Assembly (NCBI GenBank): GCA_942493345.1
Contig: OW818695.1
Span: forward strand, 3,472,001-3,536,000
DNA length: 64,000 nt
Source of the DNA: GWE2-42-39 sp942493345
Lineage (GTDB): Bacteria > Bacteroidota > Bacteroidia > Bacteroidales > Prolixibacteraceae
Direction: 5' to 3'
Below are positions 8,949 through 18,225 of this stretch, piece after piece. Each line of letters opens with the position of its first letter. The first letter of the stretch is position 1. Made by a program: the position numbers and the translations under genes. The notes beneath the pieces were generated by a model, which saw only the letters and a program-made list of their open reading frames with translations, was not told the DNA's origin and did not search any database.

Positions 8949-10196
8949 ATGAAACTCGGAAAATATAGTTTTGGCGTGGGCGACCGCTTCAGTCATGAAG
9001 GGGAAGCTCAGTTGAAAGCATTGATGAAAGCCAATGCAAAAGGGATCGAAGTTACTCCGGTTTGGAACAAGTCGAACCGCGAGCATAATATTGTTCATTC
9101 GGAACCGGTTGAAACCCGGAAAGAAGCCGATGCTGCCGTTAAAGCGCTGGGCTGGAACGGGGGCTATTGTGTTGATGCCGACCATATCAATCTGACGAAT
9201 GTTGACCGTTTTATCGCTCATTCCGATTTCTTTACGCTCGACGTTGCAGCATACATCGGGCATCCATCAGATGTTGTTGATGTTGCTGATTTTGTGACTT
9301 CATGCAAGAAGTTAGGCGCTAAAGTTTCAATTCCGGGAATTGATGCGCCAATTGTTATTTCAGACGAAACGTTAAGTATTGTTGCCGGAAAATATCTGGA
9401 CGCAATCAAAGAAGCCGGGAAAATCTACCGCCATATTGAATCGGCAAAAGGAAAAGATAATTTTATTACTGAAGTTTCGATGGACGAGGTCGAAGCGCCG
9501 CAAACGCCGGTCGATATGTTTTTTATTTTGAAAATGATTGCCGACGAACAAATACCTGCACAGACCATCGCGCCAAAGTTTACCGGACGATTCAATAAAG
9601 GGGTTGACTACGTAGGCGATGTTGTACAGTTTGCCAAAGAATTTGAACAGGACGTACTGGTCATTGACTACGCTGTGAAAAACTTCGGCCTTCCTGAAAA
9701 TTTAAAATTAAGTGTTCATTCGGGTAGCGACAAGTTCACCATTTACCCGATTATGGCCGAAATCATTAAAAAATATGATAAAGGTCTGCATGTAAAAACA
9801 GCCGGGACCACCTGGCTCGAAGAAGTGATTGGCCTTGCTGTTGCCGGTGGTGAAGCGCTGGAAGCAGCCAAACATATTTACACAGCAGCGCTTGGCCGTA
9901 AAGAAGAATTATGTGCTCCGTATGCCGATGTAATCGATATTATCGATGCAAAACTTCCGTCGGCTGAAGAAGTTGCCGATTGGAGTAGCGAAAAATATGC
10001 AAATACCCTGCGCCATATCCCTGGTCATCCGGATTATAATTCGAACTTCCGCCAGTTAATTCATGTGGGTTACAAAGTGGCTGCCGAAATGGGCGAAAAA
10101 TATACCGGTTTGCTTGAAAAATATACCGAAATTGTTGGTGGATGCGTTGAAGAAAACATTTACGACCGCCACCTGAAAAGACTTTTTAATCTGTAA
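8949..10196 (+). CDS. uxaE: tagaturonate epimerase (UxaE family)
   Basis: The 415-residue protein matches the UxaE family as I know it, with an N-terminal KYSFGVGDRF block and an overall barrel-like composition. The characterised Thermotoga member epimerises D-tagaturonate to D-fructuronate, which lets galacturonate enter the glucuronate branch. The next gene, 22 bp downstream, is uronate isomerase uxaC, which makes tagaturonate from galacturonate and fructuronate from glucuronate. The context therefore supports the call strongly. A HIPGHPDYNSNFRQLIHVGYK segment near the C-terminus carries several conserved His and Asn residues that may line the active site. It is probably cytoplasmic and expressed from the promoter at 8851-8882. 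Confidence 0.85.
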   Translation: MKLGKYSFGVGDRFSHEGEAQLKALMKANAKGIEVTPVWNKSNREHNIVHSEPVETRKEADAAVKALGWNGGYCVDADHINLTNVDRFIAHSDFFTLDVAAYIGHPSDVVDVADFVTSCKKLGAKVSIPGIDAPIVISDETLSIVAGKYLDAIKEAGKIYRHIESAKGKDNFITEVSMDEVEAPQTPVDMFFILKMIADEQIPAQTIAPKFTGRFNKGVDYVGDVVQFAKEFEQDVLVIDYAVKNFGLPENLKLSVHSGSDKFTIYPIMAEIIKKYDKGLHVKTAGTTWLEEVIGLAVAGGEALEAAKHIYTAALGRKEELCAPYADVIDIIDAKLPSAEEVADWSSEKYANTLRHIPGHPDYNSNFRQLIHVGYKVAAEMGEKYTGLLEKYTEIVGGCVEENIYDRHLKRLFNL

Positions 10197-10218
10197 AAAA
10201 AACAAAACAATAATAGAG

Positions 10219-11619
10219 ATGAAGAAATTTATGGATGAGAATTTTCTGTTGAAAACAGAAATCGCTCAAAAATTGTATCACAATCATGCGGCTAAAATGC
10301 CGGTTTTCGACTACCACTGCCATATCAATCCGAAAGATATTGCAGACGATCGCCGATTCAAAACCATTACTGAAATCTGGTTGGCAGGCGATCATTATAA
10401 ATGGCGTGCCATGCGCACCAATGGGGTCGAAGAACGATTTTGTACGGGCGATGCCAGCGATTGGGAGAAATTTGAAAAATGGGCTGAAACAGTTCCTTAT
10501 ACTTTGCGGAACCCCTTGTTTCACTGGACTCATCTGGAGTTAAAGAGGTTTTTTGGCATTGATGAAGTTTTAAGCCCGAAAAATGCCCGAAAAATATATG
10601 ATGAGTGTAATGAAAAACTGAATACTCCGGAGTATTCATGTCGAAATATCATTCGCATGGCCAATGTGCATACCATTTGTACCACCGATGATCCGATTGA
10701 TACATTGGAATATCATCAGAAAATAAAAGCCGACGGATTCGAAGTTGCTGTATTGCCGGCTTGGCGTCCCGACAAAGCTGCGATGGTGGAAGACCCTGAT
10801 TTTTTTAATAATTACATCGACAAACTGGCCAAAGTTGCCCAGGTAAATATCAATACGTTCGATGATTTGATACATGCACTGGATGTGCGGCATCAGTATT
10901 TCCACGATAACGGTTGCCGTTTGTCGGATCATGGGCTGGATACCGCTTATGCTGAAGATTATTCCAATGATGAAATCAAGGTAATTTTCAAAAAAATACG
11001 TGGCGGAAGCAATTTGAATGAAACGGAAATCATGAAATTCAAATCGTGCATGTTGTACGAGTTCGGGATCATGGACCATTCACGTGGATGGACCCAGCAA
11101 TTTCATATTGGCGCATTGCGAAATAACAATACCCGTTTGTTCAAAAAAGCAGGTCCCGATATTGGTTTTGATTCTATTGGCGACAAGCCGGTTGCTGAGC
11201 CTTTGTCTAGATTACTCGATCATTTGGATCAGGAAAACAAACTGTGCAAAACCATTTTATATAACCTGAACCCACGGGACAACGAATTGTACGCAACCAT
11301 GCTTGGTAATTTTCAGGATGGTTCGATGCCTGGAAAAATCCAGTACGGTTCTGGTTGGTGGTTCCTCGATCAGAAAGACGGCATCGAAAAACAAATAAAT
11401 GCCCTTTCAAATCTTGGTTTGCTAAGCCATTTTGTAGGAATGCTGACCGACTCCAGGAGTTTTCTTTCGTATACCCGTCACGAATATTTCCGTCGTATAC
11501 TTTGTAATCTGTTAGGAACCGATGTCGAAAACGGGGAAATTCCTGCCGATATGGAGTTGTTGGGAAGAATGGTTGAGAATATCTCATTTAATAATGCGAA
11601 GAACTATTTTAAGTTTTAA
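10219..11619 (+). CDS. uxaC: uronate (glucuronate/galacturonate) isomerase
   Basis: The 466-residue protein has the normal UxaC length and begins with the typical MKKFMDENFLL. It belongs to the amidohydrolase superfamily: the first strand contains FDYHCHI, which provides the HxH metal ligands, and the C-terminal part has GMLTDSRSFLSYTRHEYFRR, a hallmark of the family. It converts D-glucuronate to D-fructuronate and D-galacturonate to D-tagaturonate in the cytoplasm. With uxaE it forms a two-gene unit. The gap to kdgK (98 bp) contains a separate promoter. Confidence 0.95.
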   Translation: MKKFMDENFLLKTEIAQKLYHNHAAKMPVFDYHCHINPKDIADDRRFKTITEIWLAGDHYKWRAMRTNGVEERFCTGDASDWEKFEKWAETVPYTLRNPLFHWTHLELKRFFGIDEVLSPKNARKIYDECNEKLNTPEYSCRNIIRMANVHTICTTDDPIDTLEYHQKIKADGFEVAVLPAWRPDKAAMVEDPDFFNNYIDKLAKVAQVNINTFDDLIHALDVRHQYFHDNGCRLSDHGLDTAYAEDYSNDEIKVIFKKIRGGSNLNETEIMKFKSCMLYEFGIMDHSRGWTQQFHIGALRNNNTRLFKKAGPDIGFDSIGDKPVAEPLSRLLDHLDQENKLCKTILYNLNPRDNELYATMLGNFQDGSMPGKIQYGSGWWFLDQKDGIEKQINALSNLGLLSHFVGMLTDSRSFLSYTRHEYFRRILCNLLGTDVENGEIPADMELLGRMVENISFNNAKNYFKF

Positions 11620-11652
11620 TCATTTATTGAGTGAGTGTCATATTCTGAAATA

Positions 11653-11682
11653 TTGTAAGATCAAAATAGATTTATATTTTTG
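11653..11682 (+). promoter_or_regulatory. promoter of the kdgK gene group
   Basis: TTG (11653-11655), a 19-nt spacer and a perfect -7 box TATTTTTG (11675-11682) match the Bacteroidota promoter consensus. The -7 box ends inside the palindrome at 11681-11694, so a bound repressor would block it. Confidence 0.7.
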
Positions 11683-11694
11683 CAATCGATTGCG
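11681..11694. promoter_or_regulatory. LacI-family operator
   Basis: TGCAATCGATTGCG contains the perfect 12-bp palindrome GCAATCGATTGC (11682-11693) with the central CG and AA/TT positions typical of LacI/GalR-type operators. It overlaps the -7 box of the kdgK promoter. No LacI-type gene is present in the window, so the regulator must lie elsewhere. Confidence 0.65.
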
Positions 11695-11717
11695 CAAAAG
11701 TATTTAATTTTGAAAAG

Positions 11718-12755
11718 ATGAAAAATAAGGTTGTAACATTTGGAGAAATCATGTTGCGTTTAGCAACACCCGATTATTTGCGGTTTTCGCAAAGTAATAT
11801 GCTCACTGCTACTTTCGGCGGCGGTGAAGCCAATGTCGCTGTTTCGTTGGCGAACTATGGTATTGCAGTTGATTTTGTAAGTCGTTTACCGAAAAACGAC
11901 ATTGGCCTTTCGTGCCAGATGGATTTACGCAAATATGGCGTAGGTACCGGCAACATTGTTTGGGGTGGCGACCGTTTGGGAATTTATTTTCTCGAAACAG
12001 GCGCTGTAAGCCGCGGTAGTAAAGTAGTTTACGACCGTGCCCATTCAGCAATTGCTGAAGTTAAATCCGGAATGATCGACTGGGACAAGGTATTTGAAGG
12101 GGCAACATGGTTTCACTGGACTGGAATTACTCCGGCTATTTCGCAGGGCGCTGCCGATGTTTGTCTCGAAGCGATTAAAAAGGCAAACGAAAAAGGTATT
12201 CCTGTTTCGTGTGACCTGAATTATCGAAAAAATCTCTGGAAATACGGAAAAAAAGCCGGAGAAGTAATGCCTGAACTGGTTGCTGGGACCGATGTTGTTT
12301 TGGGGAATGAAGAAGATGCGGAAATGGTTTTGGGTATCAAACCCGAAGGTGTTAATGTTACCGGCGGACATATTGAAGCAGCTGCTTATAAATCTGTTTC
12401 AGAACAAATTGTGGCCCGTTTCCCGAGATGTAAAAAGGTTATTACTACCTTGCGTGGATCAGTGAATGCCAACCATAATTCATGGGCTGGTGTGCTTTGG
12501 GACGGCGCGAAATTATACGAATCGCCAACCTACCAGATCACGCATATTGTCGATCGTGTTGGTGGCGGCGACTCATTCATGGGTGGTTTGATTTATGGCC
12601 TGCTGACCTACACCGGTGATGACCAAAAAGCGCTGAATTTTGCAGTGGCTGCATCCTGTTTGAAACATACCATTTACGGTGATTACAACCAGGTAACCGT
12701 TGATGAAGTTGAAAAACTAATGGGAGGCGACGCTTCGGGACGTGTAGCCCGGTAA
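11718..12755 (+). CDS. kdgK: 2-dehydro-3-deoxygluconate (KDG) kinase
   Basis: The 345-residue PfkB-family sugar kinase has an N-terminal GEIMLRLATPDYLRF block and a GGGEANVA substrate-binding turn, both typical of KDG kinases. The anion-hole/catalytic motif is VGGGDSFMGG, with the catalytic base D285; the first Ala of the more usual GAGD is Gly here. It phosphorylates KDG to KDPG, which the next gene's product splits. It follows a promoter overlapped by a LacI-type operator, so it is probably induced by uronate-derived intermediates. Confidence 0.9.
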   Translation: MKNKVVTFGEIMLRLATPDYLRFSQSNMLTATFGGGEANVAVSLANYGIAVDFVSRLPKNDIGLSCQMDLRKYGVGTGNIVWGGDRLGIYFLETGAVSRGSKVVYDRAHSAIAEVKSGMIDWDKVFEGATWFHWTGITPAISQGAADVCLEAIKKANEKGIPVSCDLNYRKNLWKYGKKAGEVMPELVAGTDVVLGNEEDAEMVLGIKPEGVNVTGGHIEAAAYKSVSEQIVARFPRCKKVITTLRGSVNANHNSWAGVLWDGAKLYESPTYQITHIVDRVGGGDSFMGGLIYGLLTYTGDDQKALNFAVAASCLKHTIYGDYNQVTVDEVEKLMGGDASGRVAR

Positions 12756-12861
12756 ATATTGGATATTGGACATTTCAATTGAATCATCAAAAATATACAA
12801 TGAGAATAACCAATTATTGAATACCCAATCTTTTGGAATTTTTAATTTTGAATTTGAAATT

Positions 12862-13530
12862 ATGGCACGATTTACCAGAATAGAAGTGGCAGTTAAAATG
12901 AAAGAAACAGGTATTGTGCCTGTTTTCTATCATGCCGATGTTGATGTTTGCAAGTCGGTTTTGAAGGCTTGTTACGACGGAGGAATCCGCGTTTTTGAGT
13001 TCACTAATCGCGGCGACTTTGCATCGCTTGTTTTTGCTGAATTGAATAAATGGACGATTAAAGAATGCCCTGAAATGATCATGGGGGTTGGTTCCATCAT
13101 TGACGAAGGAACTACATCTATGTACATTGCGCTGGGCGCTAATTTTATCGTTTCTCCTTTGATTGACGAGGGAATGGCAAAAGTCTGCAACAAACGTAAA
13201 GTAGCGTGGAGTCCCGGTTGTGGTTCGGTAACCGAAATTGGTCGCGCCCACGAACTGGGTTGCGAAGTAGTGAAAATTTTCCCCGGATCATCGGTTGGAG
13301 GCCCCGACTTTGTAAAAGGTGTGTTAGGGCCAATGCCGTATGCGAGCATTATGCCTACCGGCGGAGTCGAACCTACCGAAGCCAGCCTGAAAGCATGGTT
13401 TGGCGCCGGTGTTCATTGCGTGGGAATGGGATCGCAATTATTTCCGAAAGATGTGTTGGCAAACAAAAACTGGATTTTCATTACGGATAAGTGCAGAGAG
13501 GCATTGGAAATAGTCAGAAAACTTACATAA
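12862..13530 (+). CDS. eda: KDPG aldolase (bifunctional 4-hydroxy-2-oxoglutarate aldolase type)
   Basis: The 222-residue protein cleaves KDPG to pyruvate and glyceraldehyde 3-phosphate. The catalytic Glu46 (VFEFTNR) and the Schiff-base Lys138 (VVKIFPG) are both present, and PTGGV further on is the phosphate-binding turn. The frame is open back to 12766, but those 32 extra residues are encoded by low-complexity AT-rich DNA, and the family starts near MARF, so I place the start at 12862. It lies 106 bp after kdgK on the same strand and completes the lower part of the uronate route. Confidence 0.93.
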   Translation: MARFTRIEVAVKMKETGIVPVFYHADVDVCKSVLKACYDGGIRVFEFTNRGDFASLVFAELNKWTIKECPEMIMGVGSIIDEGTTSMYIALGANFIVSPLIDEGMAKVCNKRKVAWSPGCGSVTEIGRAHELGCEVVKIFPGSSVGGPDFVKGVLGPMPYASIMPTGGVEPTEASLKAWFGAGVHCVGMGSQLFPKDVLANKNWIFITDKCREALEIVRKLT

Positions 13531-13557
13531 TTGAATTAAACCAATAAAACAAGAATA

Positions 13558-14892
13558 ATGAATCAAACGAACACGCTCGGGAAATATCGGTGGAGAATTT
13601 GCGCATTAGTATTTTTCGCAACAACAATTAACTATCTCGACCGCCAGGTCATCAGTTTATTAAAACCATTTCTGGAAGAAGATGGTCTTTTTGGTGCCGA
13701 TCCTACTCATTATGAATCAGTGTATGCTAATATTGTTATTTGCTTTCAACTAGCGTATGCATCAGGAATGCTCCTTGTTGGTGGCATTATCGATAAATTT
13801 GGTACTAAAATAGGGTATGCAATATCATTATTTGGTTGGAGTCTGGCTGCAATTGGTCACGCTTTTGCAAAAGGTCCTCTGGGGTTTGGTATTGCACGTG
13901 CTGCTCTTGGTGTTCCTGAAGCAGGTAACTTTCCGGCAGCCAACAAAACAGTAGCTGAGTGGTTTCCCAAAAAAGAGCGTGCATTGGCAACCGGTATTTA
14001 TAATTCAGGTACAAACGTAGGTGCAATTATTGCTCCGCTTGTCGTTCCGCTTATTGCTGTTGTCTGGAGTTGGCAATGGGCGTTTATTATTACCGGTGCA
14101 ATTGGTTTGATTTGGTTGATTTTCTGGCAATTAATTTATGAATCGCCTGAAGCGAAATTAAAAAAAGGCAGATTGAGCCAGGCTGAATACGATCATATTC
14201 TGAGTGATAAAGATGAGGTTATTCATGCAGATGGCACTACCGGCCCAAAATTAGGTTGGTTTAAACTTCTTACTTATCGTCAGACATGGGCTTTCTTTTT
14301 AGGAAAATTACTTACCGACCCAATTTGGTGGTTCTTCTTGTTTTGGCTTCCTGCATTTTTGAAAGAGCAGTACGGATTGATAGGAACTCAGGTTGGCATT
14401 CCATTGGCAGTAGTTTACACCATGACAACTGTTGGAAGTATTTTCGGAGGATGGTTGCCAAAACGGTTTATGGAAAAAGGGATGGATGCCAATAAAGCCC
14501 GTAAAACATCGATGTTTATTTATGCCTTGTTCCCATTGTCAGTGCTTTCTGCACAATATTTAGGTGGGTTCAACATGTGGTTTGCAGTAATTATTATTGG
14601 TATTGCAGCTTCGGCTCACCAGGCATGGTCGGCCAATATTTTCACAACGGTTTCTGATATGTTCCCCAAACGGGCAATTGCGTCGGTAACCGGGATTGGT
14701 GGTATGGCAGGCGCTATTGGAGGGATCATGATTGCAAAAGCTGCCGGCATGTTGTTCGACCATTATAAAGCGCTTGGCGATATTCGTGTCGGATACGGAA
14801 TTATGTTCGCAATATGCGCATCGGCCTATATTATTGCATGGCTGGTTATGCACATGTTGGTTCCAAAATTCAAAAAAATTGATGTCGATTAA
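13558..14892 (+). CDS. exuT: hexuronate transporter, MFS anion:cation symporter type
   Basis: The 444-residue protein has twelve predicted membrane helices and the ACS-family signature: NYLDRQVIS at the end of helix 1, GVPEAGNFPAANKTVAEWFPKKER around helix 4, and a second-half GWLPKRFMEKG loop. It resembles ExuT, which imports galacturonate and glucuronate with protons through the inner membrane. It starts 28 bp after the KDPG aldolase gene and is surely co-transcribed with it. Specificity for hexuronates rests on family resemblance and on the operon. Confidence 0.88.
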   Translation: MNQTNTLGKYRWRICALVFFATTINYLDRQVISLLKPFLEEDGLFGADPTHYESVYANIVICFQLAYASGMLLVGGIIDKFGTKIGYAISLFGWSLAAIGHAFAKGPLGFGIARAALGVPEAGNFPAANKTVAEWFPKKERALATGIYNSGTNVGAIIAPLVVPLIAVVWSWQWAFIITGAIGLIWLIFWQLIYESPEAKLKKGRLSQAEYDHILSDKDEVIHADGTTGPKLGWFKLLTYRQTWAFFLGKLLTDPIWWFFLFWLPAFLKEQYGLIGTQVGIPLAVVYTMTTVGSIFGGWLPKRFMEKGMDANKARKTSMFIYALFPLSVLSAQYLGGFNMWFAVIIIGIAASAHQAWSANIFTTVSDMFPKRAIASVTGIGGMAGAIGGIMIAKAAGMLFDHYKALGDIRVGYGIMFAICASAYIIAWLVMHMLVPKFKKIDVD

Positions 14893-15000
14893 AAATATAG
14901 TTTCGAATTAACTGTTTATTCGGAAAACTTTGGAAAGAAGACGAGATAGGTAATTCCGATTCTTTTCTTCTTTCTTTTTTATATTGAAAATAGAATAATC

Positions 15001-15345
15001 ATGAAAGAGAAGAGCAAAGAAATAGTATTGGAAAAAGAGATTCAATGGGAAGATGCCGGTGCAGGAGTCACCCGGCAAATTTTCGGATACGATGAAAACA
15101 TCATGATGGTGAAAGTAAAATTTGAACAGGGAGCCGTTGGCGCTAAACATCAGCACCCGCATGTTCAATCTTCGTATGTTGCTTCCGGAAAGTTTGAAGT
15201 GAGCATTGACAATGAAATAAAAGTTATTGAGACAGGCGATGGTTTTTTTGTAGAACCGAATAAAATTCACGGCGTCGTTTGCCTCGAAGCAGGTATTCTG
15301 ATCGATGTTTTCAGCCCGATACGGAAAGATTTTCTGAAATCCTGA
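15001..15345 (+). CDS. kdgF: KdgF-like cupin
   Basis: The 114-residue single-domain cupin has a metal-binding cluster KHQHPHVQ (H50, H52, H54, Q56) and a second-motif histidine H90 in NKIHGVVC, as in KdgF proteins. KdgF speeds the opening of 4,5-unsaturated uronates, released by pectate or alginate lyases, to linear ketouronates. It is 108 bp downstream of the hexuronate transporter in the same direction, which supports a role in uronate breakdown. It ends 4 bp from the stop of the convergent gene, so no terminator fits between them. The family call is good; enzymatic identity is inferred. Confidence 0.8.
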   Translation: MKEKSKEIVLEKEIQWEDAGAGVTRQIFGYDENIMMVKVKFEQGAVGAKHQHPHVQSSYVASGKFEVSIDNEIKVIETGDGFFVEPNKIHGVVCLEAGILIDVFSPIRKDFLKS

Positions 15346-15349
15346 GTGG

Positions 15350-16528
15350 TTATTGATCGTAAAGTTTGATCAATTCCTGGATTCTTGTGTTATTATCGGA
15401 GGATGGTGTCGCTTTTTCCTTCTCGTTTGGTTCATAATCATCAGGCAGGGTGTTTATGAAGTAATAATCACCCATAGGTCCTTTAACGTCAAATGGAATA
15501 TTCGGGCAGGTGCCATTGGGTCTTATTCTTACAGGTATTGAACTCGGAAAAATGACCGATGTTTCTTTGTTGAACGATTCAAAAGATTTGGTCAGGTTTA
15601 TAGGAAGCCCATTGGCATCACTGTAAAAGTCAACTTTTAGCGAATCGGCATTCATAGCGCACTCTTTAATTTTACTGGGCGAATGTTTCACCGAACTTAA
15701 ATTGGTAAACGTAATTCCGTTGCGTATTGCTTCCGGAGGATAAAACGTGAGCTGATATCCTTGCTCCATAATTTCACCATCGTACAATGCTTTCAGGAAA
15801 TGACGGTAAGAACCGTAATAGAAATTTTGCCGGTTTTTTTCGTATCTTTTTAATTGTGATTCCGATCCGTGCTCAATGGGTTCGTAATAATAATGTCCCA
15901 TTATCCGTCGTACAAAAAAGCCCGAATATGAATTTAGTGGGATTTCTTCGTGGGAGATGTCATCGCGTTTGGTAATATCGAATTCGCGGATCAGCACCCT
16001 GATTTTGTATCCCAAATAGTTATTTATAATTACAAGCGGCATGTTCGATGTTGCCTGAAAACTATTCTCATTACGACTAAAGTACAACACCGACTCGTTT
16101 AATACATCATACGATGTATGCAAGTCGTCGCCAATAAACTGCTGACAAAAAAAACGAACCTCTTTTTTACGTTCGCTATTGCTCAATGCCGGATAGTCAT
16201 TCGGGTTTATCAACGAGGGACTCAGTGCAATTTGGATCGAGTCCATAAAATCTTCGATATAGGTGGCAAATGGTTCATGGTCGCGGTGAGTAACAACCAG
16301 GTAGCAAGGTAAAAACGGGATGTTTATTTTGAAATTCCCTTTTTCATCAGTAGCCGTGCCGATGGATGAACCAGATATAAAAAGTTCTGCAATTTGAACG
16401 GGTTTCGTACTTTCTTTATCGACAACTTTACCGCTGATATAAAATGATAACATCTGGGATGATGCCGGAAAAACGACAGAAAAAGAAAAAAGAATCAATA
16501 AAAAAAACAATTTTAAATGCCTTTTCAT
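15350..16528 (-). CDS. secreted carboxypeptidase-regulatory-domain protein
   Basis: The 392-residue protein has a signal peptide (residues 5-25, cleavage after SSQ or nearby). One CarboxypepD_reg-like beta-sandwich follows (about residues 28-105), with the typical ISGKVVDKESTKPVQIAELFISGSSIGTATDEKGNF arrangement starting at about residue 30. The remaining 280 residues do not form a TonB-dependent barrel and show no catalytic motif that I recognise. Such proteins are common in Bacteroidota and usually lie in the periplasm or outer membrane. The gene stands alone, convergent with kdgF and divergent from mazG. Confidence 0.7.
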   Translation of the reverse strand: MKRHLKLFFLLILFSFSVVFPASSQMLSFYISGKVVDKESTKPVQIAELFISGSSIGTATDEKGNFKINIPFLPCYLVVTHRDHEPFATYIEDFMDSIQIALSPSLINPNDYPALSNSERKKEVRFFCQQFIGDDLHTSYDVLNESVLYFSRNENSFQATSNMPLVIINNYLGYKIRVLIREFDITKRDDISHEEIPLNSYSGFFVRRIMGHYYYEPIEHGSESQLKRYEKNRQNFYYGSYRHFLKALYDGEIMEQGYQLTFYPPEAIRNGITFTNLSSVKHSPSKIKECAMNADSLKVDFYSDANGLPINLTKSFESFNKETSVIFPSSIPVRIRPNGTCPNIPFDVKGPMGDYYFINTLPDDYEPNEKEKATPSSDNNTRIQELIKLYDQ

Positions 16529-16675
16529 ACGCCTTTCATTTTTTTGCGTTAAGGTATCAGATTTAATTAAAAGGAGAAAACTTATCTCATTTTTTTTGCA
16601 TTTGCCGCATCCGCTTCCTTTCTTGCCGAAAGATTGTACATTTGCTGTTCATGCTTCTGATTAGATTTTACGAAA

Positions 16676-17461
16676 ATGGAAGAACGGTTAAAAGTATTTG
16701 GCGAATTGCTCAGCATCATGGACGAGTTGCGCATGAAATGCCCGTGGGACAAGGAGCAAACGTTTGAATCGCTGCGCAAACTCACCATTGAAGAAACCTA
16801 CGAATTGGGCGATGCAATTTTGCAGGGCGACCTGTCGGAAATAAAAAAAGAACTGGGCGATTTGCTCCTGCACATTGTTTTTTATGCCAAAATCGGGGAA
16901 GAAAAAAATGCGTTCAACATAGCTGATGTGATCACGGGCCTGAATGAAAAGCTGATCTACCGTCATCCGCATATTTTCGGGAATGTGGAGGTGGCTAGCG
17001 CCCGCGAAGTGGAGCAAAACTGGGAAAGCCTGAAACTGAAGGAAAAAGACCGTAAAAAGAAACAGGTTTTGGAAGGCGTTCCGGCATCGTTGCCTGCGCT
17101 GGTGAAAGCAAACCGGATTCAGGAAAAAGCCAGCGGGGTTGGGTTCGACTGGGAACATCGCGAGCAGGTGTGGGACAAAGTGAAAGAGGAAATTGCTGAA
17201 CTTCAGCATGAAATTGACAAAGCCGACACCGATAAAATGGAAGCCGAATTTGGTGATTTATTTTTTGCCATGGTGAATGCCGCGCGTTTGTACCGCATCG
17301 ACCCCGAAGCTGCACTCGAACGGACCAACCTGAAATTCATCAAACGCTTCAATTACCTCGAAAGCCAGACATTGAAAAAAGGCATCGACCTGAAACAAAT
17401 GAGCCTGGCCGAAATGGACGTGATTTGGGACGAAGCAAAACGGATGGAAAATGATGAATGA
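16676..17461 (+). CDS. mazG: nucleoside triphosphate pyrophosphohydrolase MazG
   Basis: The 261-residue protein contains two MazG domains. In the first, CPWDKEQTFESL leads into EETYEL with EIKKELGDLLLH; in the second, KEEIAEL is paired with EAEFGDLFFAMVN. The EExxE and ExxD residues that bind Mg2+ are present in both halves. It hydrolyses NTPs and dNTPs to monophosphate and pyrophosphate in the cytoplasm. A perfect -7 box TACATTTG lies at 16637-16644, without a clear -33 box. Confidence 0.93.
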   Translation: MEERLKVFGELLSIMDELRMKCPWDKEQTFESLRKLTIEETYELGDAILQGDLSEIKKELGDLLLHIVFYAKIGEEKNAFNIADVITGLNEKLIYRHPHIFGNVEVASAREVEQNWESLKLKEKDRKKKQVLEGVPASLPALVKANRIQEKASGVGFDWEHREQVWDKVKEEIAELQHEIDKADTDKMEAEFGDLFFAMVNAARLYRIDPEAALERTNLKFIKRFNYLESQTLKKGIDLKQMSLAEMDVIWDEAKRMENDE

Positions 17462-17520
17462 CAGTTTTAAAATTTTGAATGATGAATGATGAATTTTGAA
17501 TGAGAAAAAAGCGAAGTAAC
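17462..17520. repeat. low-complexity direct repeats
   Basis: The units GAATGATGAAT and ATTTTGAATGA recur in direct orientation between mazG and the pentapeptide gene. Similar AT-rich filler lies before eda (about 12762-12860) and before tilS. It looks like degenerate repeat sequence rather than coding DNA. Confidence 0.5.
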
Positions 17521-17590
17521 CTTTCAATCAGACAGAATTCAGATTACAGTCTCATTCTCATTGCTTCATTTTTTCATTATTCCATATTTT

Positions 17591-18163
17591 TCATTCTACA
17601 TTCAACCCATATTTCCCCAGAAGTCCGGCCAGCGAATAAGCCGAAAACCGGGCTCCTTTCATCCGGTTATGTTCCGGGTCAATCGTGAAATTTAAGGCCG
17701 TGCGGAAATCAGCCTTCTCCAGGTTGCAATGCTGAAACACAGAGCCCATCAAATCCGACCTCTCGAAGTTCGCTTCCGATAAAACCGTTTCCGAAAAGTC
17801 CGCTTCTTTAACCGAACAATTCACAAACCGGGTCTTTTTCATTTTCTTTTTACCGAAAAGCGCATAATCGAGCTGACATTGTTCGAAATCAACCTGAAAC
17901 AGGAAATCGCTGCAAAGGCTGAAGTCAAGCCCCATCAGTTTACACCCTTTGAACGTTGCATCTTTGAACCCGGTATTTACCGTTTTGGCCATCACAAAAT
18001 TACAATTCACAACCCGGCAACCCAGAAAGTCGGTATCGTTCAGATTGCTTCCCGAGAAATTGCAATTCATGAATTCGCAATCGTCAAACTCAATTCCCGA
18101 AACAGGCATTTTCCCAAAGTCAATTTGAGTGAAAGTTTGGCCGCTGTTTGATTTTTCAATCAT
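17591..18163 (-). CDS. pentapeptide repeat protein
   Basis: The 190-residue protein consists almost entirely of A(D/N)LXX-type units in which every fifth residue is Phe, Leu or Met, for example FDDCEFMNCNF and VKEADFSETVLSEANF. It should fold as a right-handed quadrilateral beta helix. It has no signal peptide. Some relatives, such as Qnr and MfpA, mimic DNA and protect gyrase, but most have no known role, and no feature here singles out gyrase. The non-repeat segment FTIDPEHNRMKGARF near the C-terminus is typical of Qnr-like family members. Confidence 0.82.
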   Translation of the reverse strand: MIEKSNSGQTFTQIDFGKMPVSGIEFDDCEFMNCNFSGSNLNDTDFLGCRVVNCNFVMAKTVNTGFKDATFKGCKLMGLDFSLCSDFLFQVDFEQCQLDYALFGKKKMKKTRFVNCSVKEADFSETVLSEANFERSDLMGSVFQHCNLEKADFRTALNFTIDPEHNRMKGARFSAYSLAGLLGKYGLNVE

Positions 18164-18225
18164 GTCAAAAAAATTTCCGGCAATTTATTCAAAATTGCAA
18201 TGACCAACCCGATTTTTTTATATTC

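Noticed and set aside
12766..12861. N-terminal extension of KDPG aldolase
   Set aside because: The 32 extra codons come from low-complexity filler and would precede the normal start of the family.
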